A stretch of 37,232 bases of DNA from assembly GCA_028692885.1 (NCBI GenBank), contig JAQUWM010000020.1, positions 1-37,232 of the forward strand, given 5' to 3'. Positions 17,708 through 25,902 of this stretch are shown here, one piece after another. A program made the translations under genes and the position numbers. Within the stretch, counting starts at the first letter, position 1. Every line of letters begins with the position of its first letter. This stretch comes from Acetobacterium sp. (lineage in GTDB: Bacteria > Bacillota > Clostridia > Eubacteriales > Eubacteriaceae). The notes beneath the pieces were generated by a model. It made no database searches, was not told where the DNA came from, and saw only the letters and a list, made by a program, of their open reading frames with translations.

Positions 17708-18023
17708 GTTGATCTTCCCTTCGTCATAAAAATTTGAACACTGACCCATGTCAGACTGCAGACAAAACCTTTTTCAACCATGTCTAGCATTACGCATCAC
17801 TGAAAAAGACATTAACAGCTTAATTACTTTGTCTACAACCCTCACGAACATTTGCTCACGATGCGCAAATACACACAGGGTGAATTTCTTTTTTAGAGAA
17901 CCGCGGGTTAAGCGTCGCGATAGTTTATCTCAATCACTTTCCGCCCGGTAAACAAATGAACAGGACTTGTCACAAAAACTGTACCAAGTCCTATTCCATT
18001 AATTTATTAAATTATTGACCATC
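17708..18023. other. Long structured intercistronic segment inside the ABC operon
   Basis: A 316-base stretch between the binding-protein and permease genes with no gene I can support. From the binding-protein side it holds the hairpin at 17962-17992, the dyad AACCCGCGGTT near 17900, a nested hairpin (ATTTGC / GCAAAT inside ACCCT / AGGGT) at about 17840-17882, and CTGAC-ccat-GTCAG at 17741-17754. It looks more GC-rich in patches and more structured than neighbouring gaps. It may be an inserted repeat or a differential-expression element. Confidence 0.5.
17962..17992 (-). terminator. Hairpin after the binding-protein gene (attenuator or stabiliser)
   Basis: Perfect 8-bp arms AGGACTTG / CAAGTCCT around a 15-base loop, 31 bases past the binding-protein stop. 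On the minus strand GTTCATTTGTTT follows, a poor U-tract. Partial termination or 3' protection here would let the binding protein outnumber the membrane subunits, as is common in such operons. Confidence 0.5.
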
Positions 18024-18884
18024 CTATTCAATGACAACGAGTTTGGTATCGATATCTTTTGTCATGTCTTCGCCAAACCATTTCATGGAAATTTCTGTCA
18101 TTTTACCGCTTTCCTGTAAAGATTTAATGGCTTCATTAAATTTTTCGGTTGTTGCTGTATCAGCTAAGCGAGCAGTTATCCCAATCGGTTCATTGGTTAA
18201 GACCTCTGAGCTGACCACATAGAGATCAGGATTTTGAGCAACATAGTACATTGCTACCCCAACGTCGGTAATGACGTTATCGATTTGTTTGCCCTGAAGT
18301 GCTGCAAACGCATCCAGCATGCCGTCAAATTTTTTGATTTCAACATTAACGCCTTCTTCAACCTTTAATTTTTCTGCGGCAATGTCAGCCGTCGTTTCAA
18401 TTTGGGCACCCAGGGTTTTTCCTTCAAGTTCTTTGAAAGTTTTAACTGGAGTTGCATCTTTTCTTGAAACAATGACAATCCCATTGGCAACGTATGGATC
18501 TGTCATACTAAAGCCTTCAAGACGTTCTGGTGTAATACTTGTGCTGGAAATGATAGCGTCATATTGTTTAGCATTTAAACCGTTGAAAATACCATCCCAG
18601 GCTACTGTCTTAAATTCCACTTTAACCCCTAATTCTGCTGCTAAGGCATTGGCAAAGTCAATATCAAAACCTACTAATTCATTTTGATCATCTCGGAATT
18701 CCATTGGCAGGTAGGTATCATCAACACCAACACTTAACACACCATCCGCTAAAGCATCTTCCACTACAGTATCTTCCACAACAGCATCTTCTGATTTTTT
18801 AGATCCTCCGGTGGAACAGCCTGTCAGAACAAGTGCCGATAACAGTAACACAACCAGTGATAGACCTAATAATTTTCTTTTCAT
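18024..18884 (-). CDS. Amino-acid ABC transporter substrate-binding lipoprotein
   Basis: A 286-residue extracellular binding protein of SBP family 3. The signal peptide ends in the lipobox LVLTGC with Cys23 as lipidation site; a low-complexity acidic/Ser linker (about 24-46) follows. The binding domain starts LSVGVDDTYLPMEFRD and continues with GFDIDFANALAAELG, WDGIFNGLNAKQYDAI, all typical of polar amino-acid binding proteins. It is the first gene of the operon, with RBS AGAAAGGAG and a strong promoter at 18918-18946. A hairpin 31 bases after the stop could set its excess over the permease. The ligand (Gln, cystine, basic amino acid or other) cannot be fixed from sequence. Confidence 0.93.
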   Translation of the reverse strand: MKRKLLGLSLVVLLLSALVLTGCSTGGSKKSEDAVVEDTVVEDALADGVLSVGVDDTYLPMEFRDDQNELVGFDIDFANALAAELGVKVEFKTVAWDGIFNGLNAKQYDAIISSTSITPERLEGFSMTDPYVANGIVIVSRKDATPVKTFKELEGKTLGAQIETTADIAAEKLKVEEGVNVEIKKFDGMLDAFAALQGKQIDNVITDVGVAMYYVAQNPDLYVVSSEVLTNEPIGITARLADTATTEKFNEAIKSLQESGKMTEISMKWFGEDMTKDIDTKLVVIE

Positions 18885-18917
18885 AGTCTTCTCCTTTCTA
18901 AATTCCTAATGTTGTTA

Positions 18918-18946
18918 ATTATATATTATTTTGTAAACATTAACAA
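18918..18946 (-). promoter_or_regulatory. Sigma-A-type promoter of the ABC transporter operon
   Basis: On the minus strand TTGTTA (18941-18946), a 17-base spacer and a consensus TATAAT (18918-18923), about 35 bases before the ATG. Good match in hexamers and spacing. Confidence 0.7.
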
Positions 18947-19001
18947 GTTTTTTTAAAACCGATGCATATTTAAACGACCTTAGAGGCATTTTATTCACAT
19001 C

Positions 19002-20168
19002 CTATGAAAAGGTATTGATGAAAATCCCAATAATATTGATGCCACCTAACCAGGTTCCAATACTGCTCCCCAGGTTGGCAAAAACGACTACCATCAACAC
19101 CTTGGTTACCTTGTTCCGCCAGAGGCCCTTGATGCTGCCGAGATCTTTAGGCAGGGATTCAAAATCTTCCACCTTTGGTTTCCGGAAATGGGCTTCGGTC
19201 ATGCCGGCAAACCATCCCGCAGCCAGCAACGGATGGAGGGTAGTAATGGGGGCCGCCACAAAAGCTGTCAGTACTGAGAGAATATGTCCTCCAGCCAACA
19301 GGGTTCCTAATGCTGCCAGTAGACCAGTCCAGAGTATCCAGGTTTTCGCTTGCTCCCAGCCGGAACTGGGGTTTACAATAAAGGTCACCACAATCAGCGC
19401 CAGCAGAATGATCGGTATCATCCAGCCGATCACCTTGCCGACATTGGATTTAGGGGGAACAACCTCGAGCTCGGCGATATTCTGTTCTTTAACTATTTCT
19501 TCCTTGATCCCCGGCACATGGGCAGCGCCAAGGACGGCGACAACCTTATTTCCTGGAGCATTTTTTATTTTATAAGCCAGATATTGATCCCGTTCATCAA
19601 CCAGATATTTTTTGACACCTTTAAAAGCTGAGCCCATTTCCGAAAGTGCTGCTGTCAGCATATCATCGGATTTGAGATTCTCCAGATCTTCTTCGGTAAT
19701 TTCTTCGTCATCTACCACACTGAGGATAATTGAAAAAAGCACCTTGACCTTTTCCCATAAACTGCAGCCCCGCCAGATCCGGTTGAAGGTAATCTGGATG
19801 CTGCGATCAGCCAATACCAGCTCCGCACCGTACTCTTTGGCACAGGCAATCCCTTCCATCATTTCCTGACCGGATTCGATCCCGAATTGTTCAGCCAACT
19901 TTCGCTGATAGTTAGACAGCAGAATATTAACAAACATAAAACCAGCCCGTTTGCTTTTGATAATCTGAACCAGGTCGGTGTTAGACCATTTGTCTTTCTG
20001 GTTAATTGCTTCAAACCGCTGTTGATCCAGTTCGATACAGATGGAATCCGGCTGCTCCGTTTTTATCGTTTCCCGCACTTCATTGACACTGTTTTTGGAA
20101 ACATGAGCCGTACCGATTAAAATAATTTCTTTGCCATGATAATCAAGCCGTGTAATATTTGACTCCAA
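19002..20168 (-). CDS. TraB/PrgY-family membrane protein
   Basis: A 388-residue protein of the TraB family. The N-terminal domain begins ILIGTAHVSKNSVNEVRETI and contains CIELDQQRFEAI (about 43-54) and GAAHVPGI (about 214-221), the conserved GxxH and E motifs shared with TraB, PrgY and Tiki-type proteases. The C-terminal part (about 245-388) has some four membrane helices. PrgY reduces the level of a peptide pheromone; a metal-dependent peptidase-like role is possible but unproven here. The start is probably TTG, with AAGGAAG 4 bases upstream. It lies between the LacI regulator and the ABC operon and has no obvious functional partner. Confidence 0.82.
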   Translation of the reverse strand: MESNITRLDYHGKEIILIGTAHVSKNSVNEVRETIKTEQPDSICIELDQQRFEAINQKDKWSNTDLVQIIKSKRAGFMFVNILLSNYQRKLAEQFGIESGQEMMEGIACAKEYGAELVLADRSIQITFNRIWRGCSLWEKVKVLFSIILSVVDDEEITEEDLENLKSDDMLTAALSEMGSAFKGVKKYLVDERDQYLAYKIKNAPGNKVVAVLGAAHVPGIKEEIVKEQNIAELEVVPPKSNVGKVIGWMIPIILLALIVVTFIVNPSSGWEQAKTWILWTGLLAALGTLLAGGHILSVLTAFVAAPITTLHPLLAAGWFAGMTEAHFRKPKVEDFESLPKDLGSIKGLWRNKVTKVLMVVVFANLGSSIGTWLGGINIIGIFINTFS

Positions 20169-20198
20169 TGAACTTCCTTTCTTTAAAGGCGTATGCCG

Positions 20199-20244
20199 AA
20201 AAAACTAGTCAACGCAACATGATGCAAATTTCAATCACGCTGAC
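20199..20244 (-). terminator. Possible terminator after the LacI-family gene
   Basis: On the minus strand GTCAGCG pairs with CGTTGAC (one G-T pair) around a long loop that can itself form TGAT / ATCA; TAG then TTTTTT follows. It lies 67 bases past the regulator stop and just before the TraB-family gene. The long loop makes this a moderate candidate. Confidence 0.4.
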
Positions 20245-20310
20245 CAGTTATCTTATGCCTCATTGCTGATATTAGTACAAGATCAACTTAGTTATTTAAT
20301 CGACCACTTT

Positions 20311-21324
20311 TTATTTATCGATTTTTGCAACCGAACCACGAATATGAACCTCATGGGGCACATAAACATTTTTCACGGTGCGATCGCCATCTTTTTCACA
20401 GAGTTTAATCAGCATCCGCATGGCAATGGCACCAATGTCATACATCGGCTGGGCAACCGTCGTAATCTGTGGTTTGGTCCATTCAGCAATCCAGAAATTA
20501 TTAAAACCACAAACACTGATATCCTCAGGAATTTTTTTACCCATCTCATCAGCGCAACGAATCGCCCCCAAAGCAGTCTGATCATTAAAACAGAAAACGC
20601 AGGTAAAATCAACCCCCGAATTAATGGCTTCCTTCATCATCGTGTAACCGCCTGAAAGGCTTAGCTTTTCTCTCAGAACGCGACTGTCATCAAATTCAAT
20701 ATTATTTTCTTCAAAAGCTTTGATAAAACCTTTTTTTCTCTCCTGATAAATGTAGCCTTCTTCCTGCTCATCAAAAAACAGCATGAATTTTTGATGACCC
20801 ATTTTTATCAGCTCCATGGCTAATTCATAAGCTGCCATTTCATTATTAATCAAAACTCCGCTAAGCACTCCGCTGTCATCGGGAATACAACCTAACACTA
20901 CCTCGCTCGGCGCATCAATCAGTTCCGCCTGCATTTCGTCACTGAGATCTTTGCCAACATAGATGATGCCGTCACATTGTTTTTCTACTAATACATTCAG
21001 GGATTTTTTTTCTTTTTCCGGATCAAAATCCGTATTACTCAAAATGATATTGTAATGGTAGATACCACAAACATCTTCAGCACCACGAACGATTTCGGTA
21101 TAATAGGGATTGGTAATATCAGGGATCATGATCCCCATGGTATTGGTTTTTTGAATTTTCAGACTTCTGGCAATGGCATTGGGTTTATAGCCGGTTTTTT
21201 TGATGGCCTCCAATACCCGTTCCTTTGTCTCTTCGTTAACTAACGGAATATTATTGACAACTCGGGATACCGTTGCAACAGAAACATTGGCTTCTCTGGC
21301 AACGTCTACGATTTTTACTCTCAT
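20311..21324 (-). CDS. LacI-family transcriptional regulator
   Basis: A 337-residue regulator. The N-terminal HTH reads VKIVDVAREANVSVATVSRVVNN (core VATVSR) with the hinge helix KPNAIARSLK. A periplasmic-binding-like sensor domain follows, starting IMIPDITNPYYTEIVRGAED, with CGFNNFWIAEWTKPQITTV near the end. An in-frame TTG lies 15 bases upstream, but AAAGG stands 7 bases before the ATG at 21322-21324, which I choose. It is 44 bases after the aminotransferase stop on the same strand, so it may belong to the fumA-fumB-aminotransferase operon and control it. The effector is unknown. Confidence 0.92.
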   Translation of the reverse strand: MRVKIVDVAREANVSVATVSRVVNNIPLVNEETKERVLEAIKKTGYKPNAIARSLKIQKTNTMGIMIPDITNPYYTEIVRGAEDVCGIYHYNIILSNTDFDPEKEKKSLNVLVEKQCDGIIYVGKDLSDEMQAELIDAPSEVVLGCIPDDSGVLSGVLINNEMAAYELAMELIKMGHQKFMLFFDEQEEGYIYQERKKGFIKAFEENNIEFDDSRVLREKLSLSGGYTMMKEAINSGVDFTCVFCFNDQTALGAIRCADEMGKKIPEDISVCGFNNFWIAEWTKPQITTVAQPMYDIGAIAMRMLIKLCEKDGDRTVKNVYVPHEVHIRGSVAKIDK

Positions 21325-21368
21325 CTCTTTACCTTTCAAATTTCATAAACAATAGCACCAGCTCGCTA

Positions 21369-22625
21369 TTAAGAGCCTTCTACCGCTTTAATGGCATCCA
21401 GGATTAGCTGCGGTGAACGGCGGCATTTTTCTTCTGACACGGCGCAGGGAGCAAAACGCAGCCCTTTTCGCAATGCCACAACAAATGTATTTTTTTCCAT
21501 TAAATGGGTGCTGACTTCTTTGGGTTTATCGCAGGGGATACTGATAAAAAATCCATCACAATAGGTCACCATTTCCAAGCCGATTTTTTGGGCTTCTTCG
21601 ACAAAGGCGGCCGCCCGGCGTCTTAAGATACTTTTATAGAAACTCTGTTCGGCCATCGCCTGGTTATATAATTCATCATTACTGAAAATTTTAGTGATCG
21701 TTTCCATCGCTCCCCGGGTGCCATTTGACCAGTTGCCACGGTTAGAATAGGTACAGGCATTGGCAAATTCAGTGGCGATTTCTTCGGTGGGGGCCACACA
21801 AAGAATAGCGCCGTTTCTCAGTCCGTACATGGTATAACCCTTTGAGCAGCTAAAGGCGTAGAGGGTCAGGACATTATCGGGCATTCCGGTCAGCATTTTC
21901 ATAAACTGACGGGCTTCATCCCCTTCTCCGGCAAAATCGATGTAGGCCAGATCGACCAGCAGAATAATTTTTGACTCAGGCTGAGCCTTGGCCGTTTCGG
22001 TTACAAAGGTCTTGATCGCTTCCCATTCTTCCAGCGAAATGGTATAGCCGGTGGGGTTATGGGCTGGTGTATTGAGAACGGTTAACACTCGTTGCTGTTT
22101 TTCCAGTAGTTCCAGCATGCTTTTTTTCCAGCCTGCTAAATTGAATCCGCCCTCTTCATTATAAAGCGGAAAGGTGCTAATCTTTCGGTGATTTTCATCG
22201 GCAATCGTGGCGTAGGCTGCCCAATACCAGTCGGTCAGCAAAATGGCATCGCCCAGCTGGGTATAGTTGCAAAAAGCATTTCGGATCGCCCCCGTTCCCC
22301 CTGGGGTTGCCACGGCTCGGATATAACCTTTCGGTTTGTAGTCTTTAAAACAGGCTTCCGTAATCTTATCTAAAAATTCTGGCTGACCGGCCAGACCGGA
22401 ATAATCGGCAATCAGATTATTGGGCAAATCTTTCAAGGTATTGTAGACTGATTTGAATGTTACCAATTCGCCATTATCATCCATCAGGGCTCCGATGGTT
22501 GAATTGATAACAGCTTCCGGTCCCAATTCTTTGGTACGTTTTGCTGCTTCTCCAGCAATTCTGAAGATTGGGTCGGTACCACCCTCTCTCAACGACGTTT
22601 CGATAACCATTTGCGCTTTTTTCAT
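21369..22625 (-). CDS. Class I/II PLP-dependent aminotransferase (aspartate-aminotransferase-like)
   Basis: A 418-residue fold-type I aminotransferase. NTPAHNPTGY carries the Asn that holds the pyridine ring oxygen region, the Asp/Tyr pair is in VDLAYIDF, and the Schiff-base Lys is in FSCSKGYTMYGLR. The C-terminal GLRFAPCAVSEEKCRR has the substrate-carboxylate Arg region. The upstream GTG at 22635 is itself part of the RBS (GGGAGG), so the ATG at 22623-22625 is the likely start. It follows the fumarase beta gene by 11 bases. An aspartate/oxaloacetate transamination would fit the neighbour, linking aspartate to fumarate through malate, but aromatic or other specificity is possible. Confidence 0.85.
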   Translation of the reverse strand: MKKAQMVIETSLREGGTDPIFRIAGEAAKRTKELGPEAVINSTIGALMDDNGELVTFKSVYNTLKDLPNNLIADYSGLAGQPEFLDKITEACFKDYKPKGYIRAVATPGGTGAIRNAFCNYTQLGDAILLTDWYWAAYATIADENHRKISTFPLYNEEGGFNLAGWKKSMLELLEKQQRVLTVLNTPAHNPTGYTISLEEWEAIKTFVTETAKAQPESKIILLVDLAYIDFAGEGDEARQFMKMLTGMPDNVLTLYAFSCSKGYTMYGLRNGAILCVAPTEEIATEFANACTYSNRGNWSNGTRGAMETITKIFSNDELYNQAMAEQSFYKSILRRRAAAFVEEAQKIGLEMVTYCDGFFISIPCDKPKEVSTHLMEKNTFVVALRKGLRFAPCAVSEEKCRRSPQLILDAIKAVEGS

Positions 22626-22636
22626 TTTTCCTCCCA

Positions 22637-23200
22637 CTAAATCGATAATTTTTTTGTGAATTTCTTTCTTTCAGTTTCGTATAAATTATTCCCCAGGGTG
22701 TCAATGACGACAATCGCCGGAAAATCTTCGACTTCAATTTTTCGGATCGCTTCGGTTCCCAGATCTTCATAGGCGATTATTTCAACCGATTTGATACAGT
22801 CCTGCAATAGTGCCCCGGCTCCACCGACACAGGCAAAATAGACCGCATCATTACTCATCATGCTATTGATAACCCGTTCGCTGCGGTTGCCCTTGCCAAT
22901 CATACCAGCCAGCCTGCGATCCAGAAGCTCCGGGGTATAGATATCCATTCGGCCGCTGGTGGTTGGTCCGGCTGAGCCAATAATTTCACCGGGTCTGGCG
23001 GGGCAGGGTCCGACATAATAAATTAATTCATCAGTAAAATCCATCGGTAAGTCCAGTCCTTTTTCCAGTGACTCCATCATGCGCTTATGCGCTGCATCTC
23101 GGGCTGTATAAATGATCCCCGAAATTCGCACATGGTCGCCAGATCTTAACTTTTTGCGTTCCTTTTTACTTAACGGTGTTTTAATCTCTACAACAGCCAT
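22637..23200 (-). CDS. fumB: Fumarate hydratase class I, beta subunit
   Basis: A 187-residue protein equal to the C-terminal domain of class I fumarases. RSGDHVRISGIIYTARDAAHKRM, YYVGPCPARPGEIIGSAGPTTS and the following GRMDIYTP are the conserved segments. The frame is open further upstream into the alpha gene, but those residues are unlike the family. GGGAG stands 7 bases before the ATG at 23200, one base after the alpha subunit stop, so I start there. With the alpha subunit it forms the oxygen-sensitive [4Fe-4S] enzyme hydrating fumarate to malate. A tartrate dehydratase is the main alternative among two-subunit relatives. The symbol is used generically for the beta subunit. Confidence 0.88.
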   Translation of the reverse strand: MAVVEIKTPLSKKERKKLRSGDHVRISGIIYTARDAAHKRMMESLEKGLDLPMDFTDELIYYVGPCPARPGEIIGSAGPTTSGRMDIYTPELLDRRLAGMIGKGNRSERVINSMMSNDAVYFACVGGAGALLQDCIKSVEIIAYEDLGTEAIRKIEVEDFPAIVVIDTLGNNLYETERKKFTKKLSI

Positions 23201-23201
23201 T

Positions 23202-24044
23202 TTATAACTCCCTTTCCACATGTCGATTGACGTAACAGGAGATATTAACTGCCACCGGCAACCCGGCGATATGGGTCGGAAAGACTTCCACATTGACGCC
23301 CAGAACGGTGTTGACTCCGCCAAGTCCCATCGGCCCGATGCCCAGCGCATTACTGGCTTCCAAAAGGTAATCTTCCAGAGCTTCAATATGTTCTAGTGGA
23401 TTATGTTTCCCCAACGGCCGGCTTAGGGCTTCCTTTGCCATAATTGCTGCTTTTTCCATCGTGCCGCCAACACCGACGCCGACCACGATCGGTGCGCAGG
23501 CATTGGGACTGCCGGTTTCCACCGTCTGGAGGACAAACTCTTTAACGCCCGCCATACCATCTGAAGGTTTTAGCATTTTCAGAGCACTGGTATTTTCACT
23601 GCCAAAGCCCTTAGGTAAGATCTTTATTTTTAATCGATCCCCCGGAACAACCTGATAATGAATCACCGCCGGGGTATTATTCCCGGTATTCGTTCGGATA
23701 AAAGGATCAGCAACCACCGATTTTCGCAGGTAGCCTTCCTCATATCCTTTGGCAACCCCCGCCTGGAGGGCCTCTTCAAGACTGCCCCCGGCGATGATCA
23801 GATCCTGCCCAAAAGACACAAACATTACCACCATACCCGTGTCCTGACAAATAGGGATATTTTTATTTTTAGCTACTTCAAAATTACAGAGCATGGTTTC
23901 CAGAATCTCTTTACCATTTTCCGATTCCTCTGACCCCTTTGCCCGACGCAGTCCTTCCACCATGTCTGCTGATAAAAAGGTATTGGCTTCAATACACATT
24001 TCTGCAACATGATCGATAATCTGCTGAATTCCAATTCTCTTCAC
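23202..24044 (-). CDS. fumA: Fumarate hydratase class I, alpha subunit
   Basis: A 280-residue protein equal to the N-terminal domain of class I fumarases, which binds the [4Fe-4S] cluster. Three cysteines fit the cluster ligands: one in PICQDTGMVVMF (about 69), one in GSPNACAPIVVGVGVGG (about 185) and one near the C-terminus in NISCYVNRHVE. It starts with GTG, with AAGGAG 6 bases upstream. It precedes the beta subunit by one base and follows the flippase-like gene by 27 bases. The reaction is reversible hydration of fumarate to L-malate. Confidence 0.9.
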   Translation of the reverse strand: MKRIGIQQIIDHVAEMCIEANTFLSADMVEGLRRAKGSEESENGKEILETMLCNFEVAKNKNIPICQDTGMVVMFVSFGQDLIIAGGSLEEALQAGVAKGYEEGYLRKSVVADPFIRTNTGNNTPAVIHYQVVPGDRLKIKILPKGFGSENTSALKMLKPSDGMAGVKEFVLQTVETGSPNACAPIVVGVGVGGTMEKAAIMAKEALSRPLGKHNPLEHIEALEDYLLEASNALGIGPMGLGGVNTVLGVNVEVFPTHIAGLPVAVNISCYVNRHVEREL

Positions 24045-24071
24045 TGCACTCTCCTTATTGTTAATCTTTTT

Positions 24072-25172
24072 CTATAAATTTTCAATTTGATCATCGCATT
24101 CTTCTTCAATTTGTTTCGCTTTTTCTTTTCCAACTCTGACGGAGTGAACGGAAAGATAGATTCCACCAAAGAGAATAACGAAATAAAAGGTAATCAGACG
24201 CCAGAGAATCATCGCCACCGCTGTATTGCCAGGTCCGTAAATCGGTCCAAATAAAAGCAAAAACCCTGCTTCGGCACCCCCGGCTGCTCCCGGCGTGGGT
24301 ACAAAGGCCACTGCCACATAAAGAATAGCCTGAAGCGAAATGATGGTGAGAGCATTGATCTCGTTCAAGCCCAATGAACGATACACACAATAATTGACTA
24401 AATAAAAGATCAGGATCTGTAAAATGGAAATAGCGAACATTTTTAAGGTCTGCATTTTATGATTCTTTAATGCCTCAATAGCGAGCTGGTATTCCTTGAT
24501 AAAGTGATTCACCTTTTCAACATATTTCTCGGCATTTTTTAAAATACGAAGCTTTAACAAAAGCCCTACACAAGCCATCATAATTCCTTTTGCTGCATTA
24601 GCATTAAAGGCTAAAATAAATATTAACACAACCCCGGCAATGTTCACAATTAAACCAATCCCAATCAGCCATTTGGCCGCATCCAGACTCTGGTGCAGTG
24701 TCGTAATACTGAGTATTGTAGCAATGATGGCCAAAAAGGTAACCGAAACTTGATACAGTGCATATTTTTGAACCAACACTGCCGTACCCGAACCAAATCC
24801 ATAATTATTTTTAGACATTTCATAAAGCTGAAGGGGTTGCCCCCCGGTAGCACTGGGCGTGATTAAATTATAATACTGACCGATCATCATTACGGTCCAG
24901 GCAAAATGAAAGGTTTCACTGGGATTATCCCGCCGCATCAGTTTTAACAGCAGATAGGCTTCCAATACCCAATAGCCAAACACACAACCAATCCCAAGAA
25001 GAAGACAATAACCATTAGCCTGTTTAATTGTTCTTAAAAAGGTTTCCGGATCAACTTGCGTTAAGATAACAATCGCTGTTGCACTGATTAGCAAAACAAA
25101 AAACAAATAGCTCGAGTATTTTTTCCAAAATTTTGATTTCCAAAACTTTTCTTTACTTCCTGCTTGATCCAT
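24072..25172 (-). CDS. Flippase-like membrane protein (LPG synthase TM region / UPF0104 family)
   Basis: A 366-residue integral membrane protein with about eight helices. GQYYNLITPSATGGQPLQLYEM (of which the S-x-x-G-G-Q-P-x-Q core is the family hallmark) and AFVPTPGAAGGAEAGFLLLFG near the end place it in the family of the membrane half of MprF and of YbhN/AglD-like proteins. The soluble lysyl-transferase domain of MprF is missing, so it is not itself a lysylphosphatidylglycerol synthase; a lipid or lipid-linked glycan flippase is plausible. A TTG 21 bases upstream is in frame, but I prefer the ATG at 25172, preceded by TAGGATGG. It may share a transcript with fumAB. Confidence 0.85.
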   Translation of the reverse strand: MDQAGSKEKFWKSKFWKKYSSYLFFVLLISATAIVILTQVDPETFLRTIKQANGYCLLLGIGCVFGYWVLEAYLLLKLMRRDNPSETFHFAWTVMMIGQYYNLITPSATGGQPLQLYEMSKNNYGFGSGTAVLVQKYALYQVSVTFLAIIATILSITTLHQSLDAAKWLIGIGLIVNIAGVVLIFILAFNANAAKGIMMACVGLLLKLRILKNAEKYVEKVNHFIKEYQLAIEALKNHKMQTLKMFAISILQILIFYLVNYCVYRSLGLNEINALTIISLQAILYVAVAFVPTPGAAGGAEAGFLLLFGPIYGPGNTAVAMILWRLITFYFVILFGGIYLSVHSVRVGKEKAKQIEEECDDQIENL

Positions 25173-25273
25173 TGTGTACCATCCTAATTTCAATTGAATT
25201 AATTATAACACACTGTTATGGTAAAGTAATGTCATTTTCAGCTATTTTCATGAAATTTTCATAAATTTTCAGA

Positions 25274-25738
25274 CTAAATCAATCCCTGAAAACCGTGCTG
25301 TCGCAGTGCTTCGTATAAGACAATGTTGACAGCATTGGAAAGGTTCAGGGAACGGGCCTTTTCATGATTTCTCATCGGGATACGAAACCGGTTATCGGGG
25401 TGGGCTTCATGGATTTCTGGCGGAATTCCGGCGGTTTCTTTTCCAAACATCAGAAATGCTTCCTGATCATATTCGATCTGGTGATAAAACTTAGTGGCTT
25501 TGGTTGTCAGAATATAAATTTTTGCCGCGGAATTCTTTTCCACAAACTGATCAAATGAATCGTAGACGCTGACATTAACAAGCTCCCAATAATCGAGACC
25601 AGCCCGTTTCAAGTGTTTTTCGTCCAATGAAAAACCCAGCGGTTTAATCAGATGAAGATTCGTCTCTGTCAATGCACAGGTTCTAGCAATGTTTCCGGTA
25701 TTCTGAGGAATTTCTGGTTGATATAGGACAATATTCAT
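25274..25738 (-). CDS. trmL: tRNA (cytidine/uridine-34 2'-O)-methyltransferase
   Basis: A 154-residue single-domain SPOUT methyltransferase. It begins NIVLYQPEIPQNTGNIARTC with the RNA-binding N-P-region, continues HLIKPLGFSLDEKHLKRAGLDYW, and forms the SAM-binding trefoil knot with FGKETAGIP and IPMRNHEKARSLNLSNAV. These are the signatures of TrmL (YibK/CspR), which methylates the wobble nucleotide of certain tRNA-Leu. RBS AAAGGG precedes the ATG. Its functional link to neighbours is not evident. Confidence 0.93.
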   Translation of the reverse strand: MNIVLYQPEIPQNTGNIARTCALTETNLHLIKPLGFSLDEKHLKRAGLDYWELVNVSVYDSFDQFVEKNSAAKIYILTTKATKFYHQIEYDQEAFLMFGKETAGIPPEIHEAHPDNRFRIPMRNHEKARSLNLSNAVNIVLYEALRQHGFQGLI

Positions 25739-25822
25739 ATTGTTTCCCTTTCATTTTGAGTTATTTTTTATTCATTTTATTATAATCGAAATCGAAAAAA
25801 AGCCCAATTTCTTTCTTTTTTA

Positions 25823-25850
25823 AGATCATCCCGGAAATCCGGGATGATCT
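25823..25850. repeat. Perfect 12-bp hairpin between trmL and the histidine kinase gene
   Basis: AGATCATCCCGG, loop AAAT, then the exact reverse complement. It is the most stable stem in the window. In the minus direction, that of the upstream kinase gene, TTAAAAAAG follows rather than a U-tract, so it is not a canonical terminator. Just before it lies a weaker dyad TTGTTA (25876-25881) / TAACAA (25893-25898). Confidence 0.75.
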
Positions 25851-25902
25851 CAACACCAACAAAGAAATTGAACTTTTGTTAATCGTCATTTGTAACAATC
25901 AT

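Noticed and set aside
17748-17951. 67-codon plus-strand frame in the ABC operon gap
   Set aside because: Composition is not protein-like, there is no RBS, and the stretch is better explained by its hairpins.
23201-23386. N-terminal extension of the fumarase beta gene (start at 23386)
   Set aside because: It overlaps the alpha subunit gene out of frame, is unlike the family, and a good RBS precedes the ATG at 23200.
25823-25850. Standard intrinsic terminator
   Set aside because: The stem is strong but neither strand has a T-run after it, so I list it as a repeat instead.
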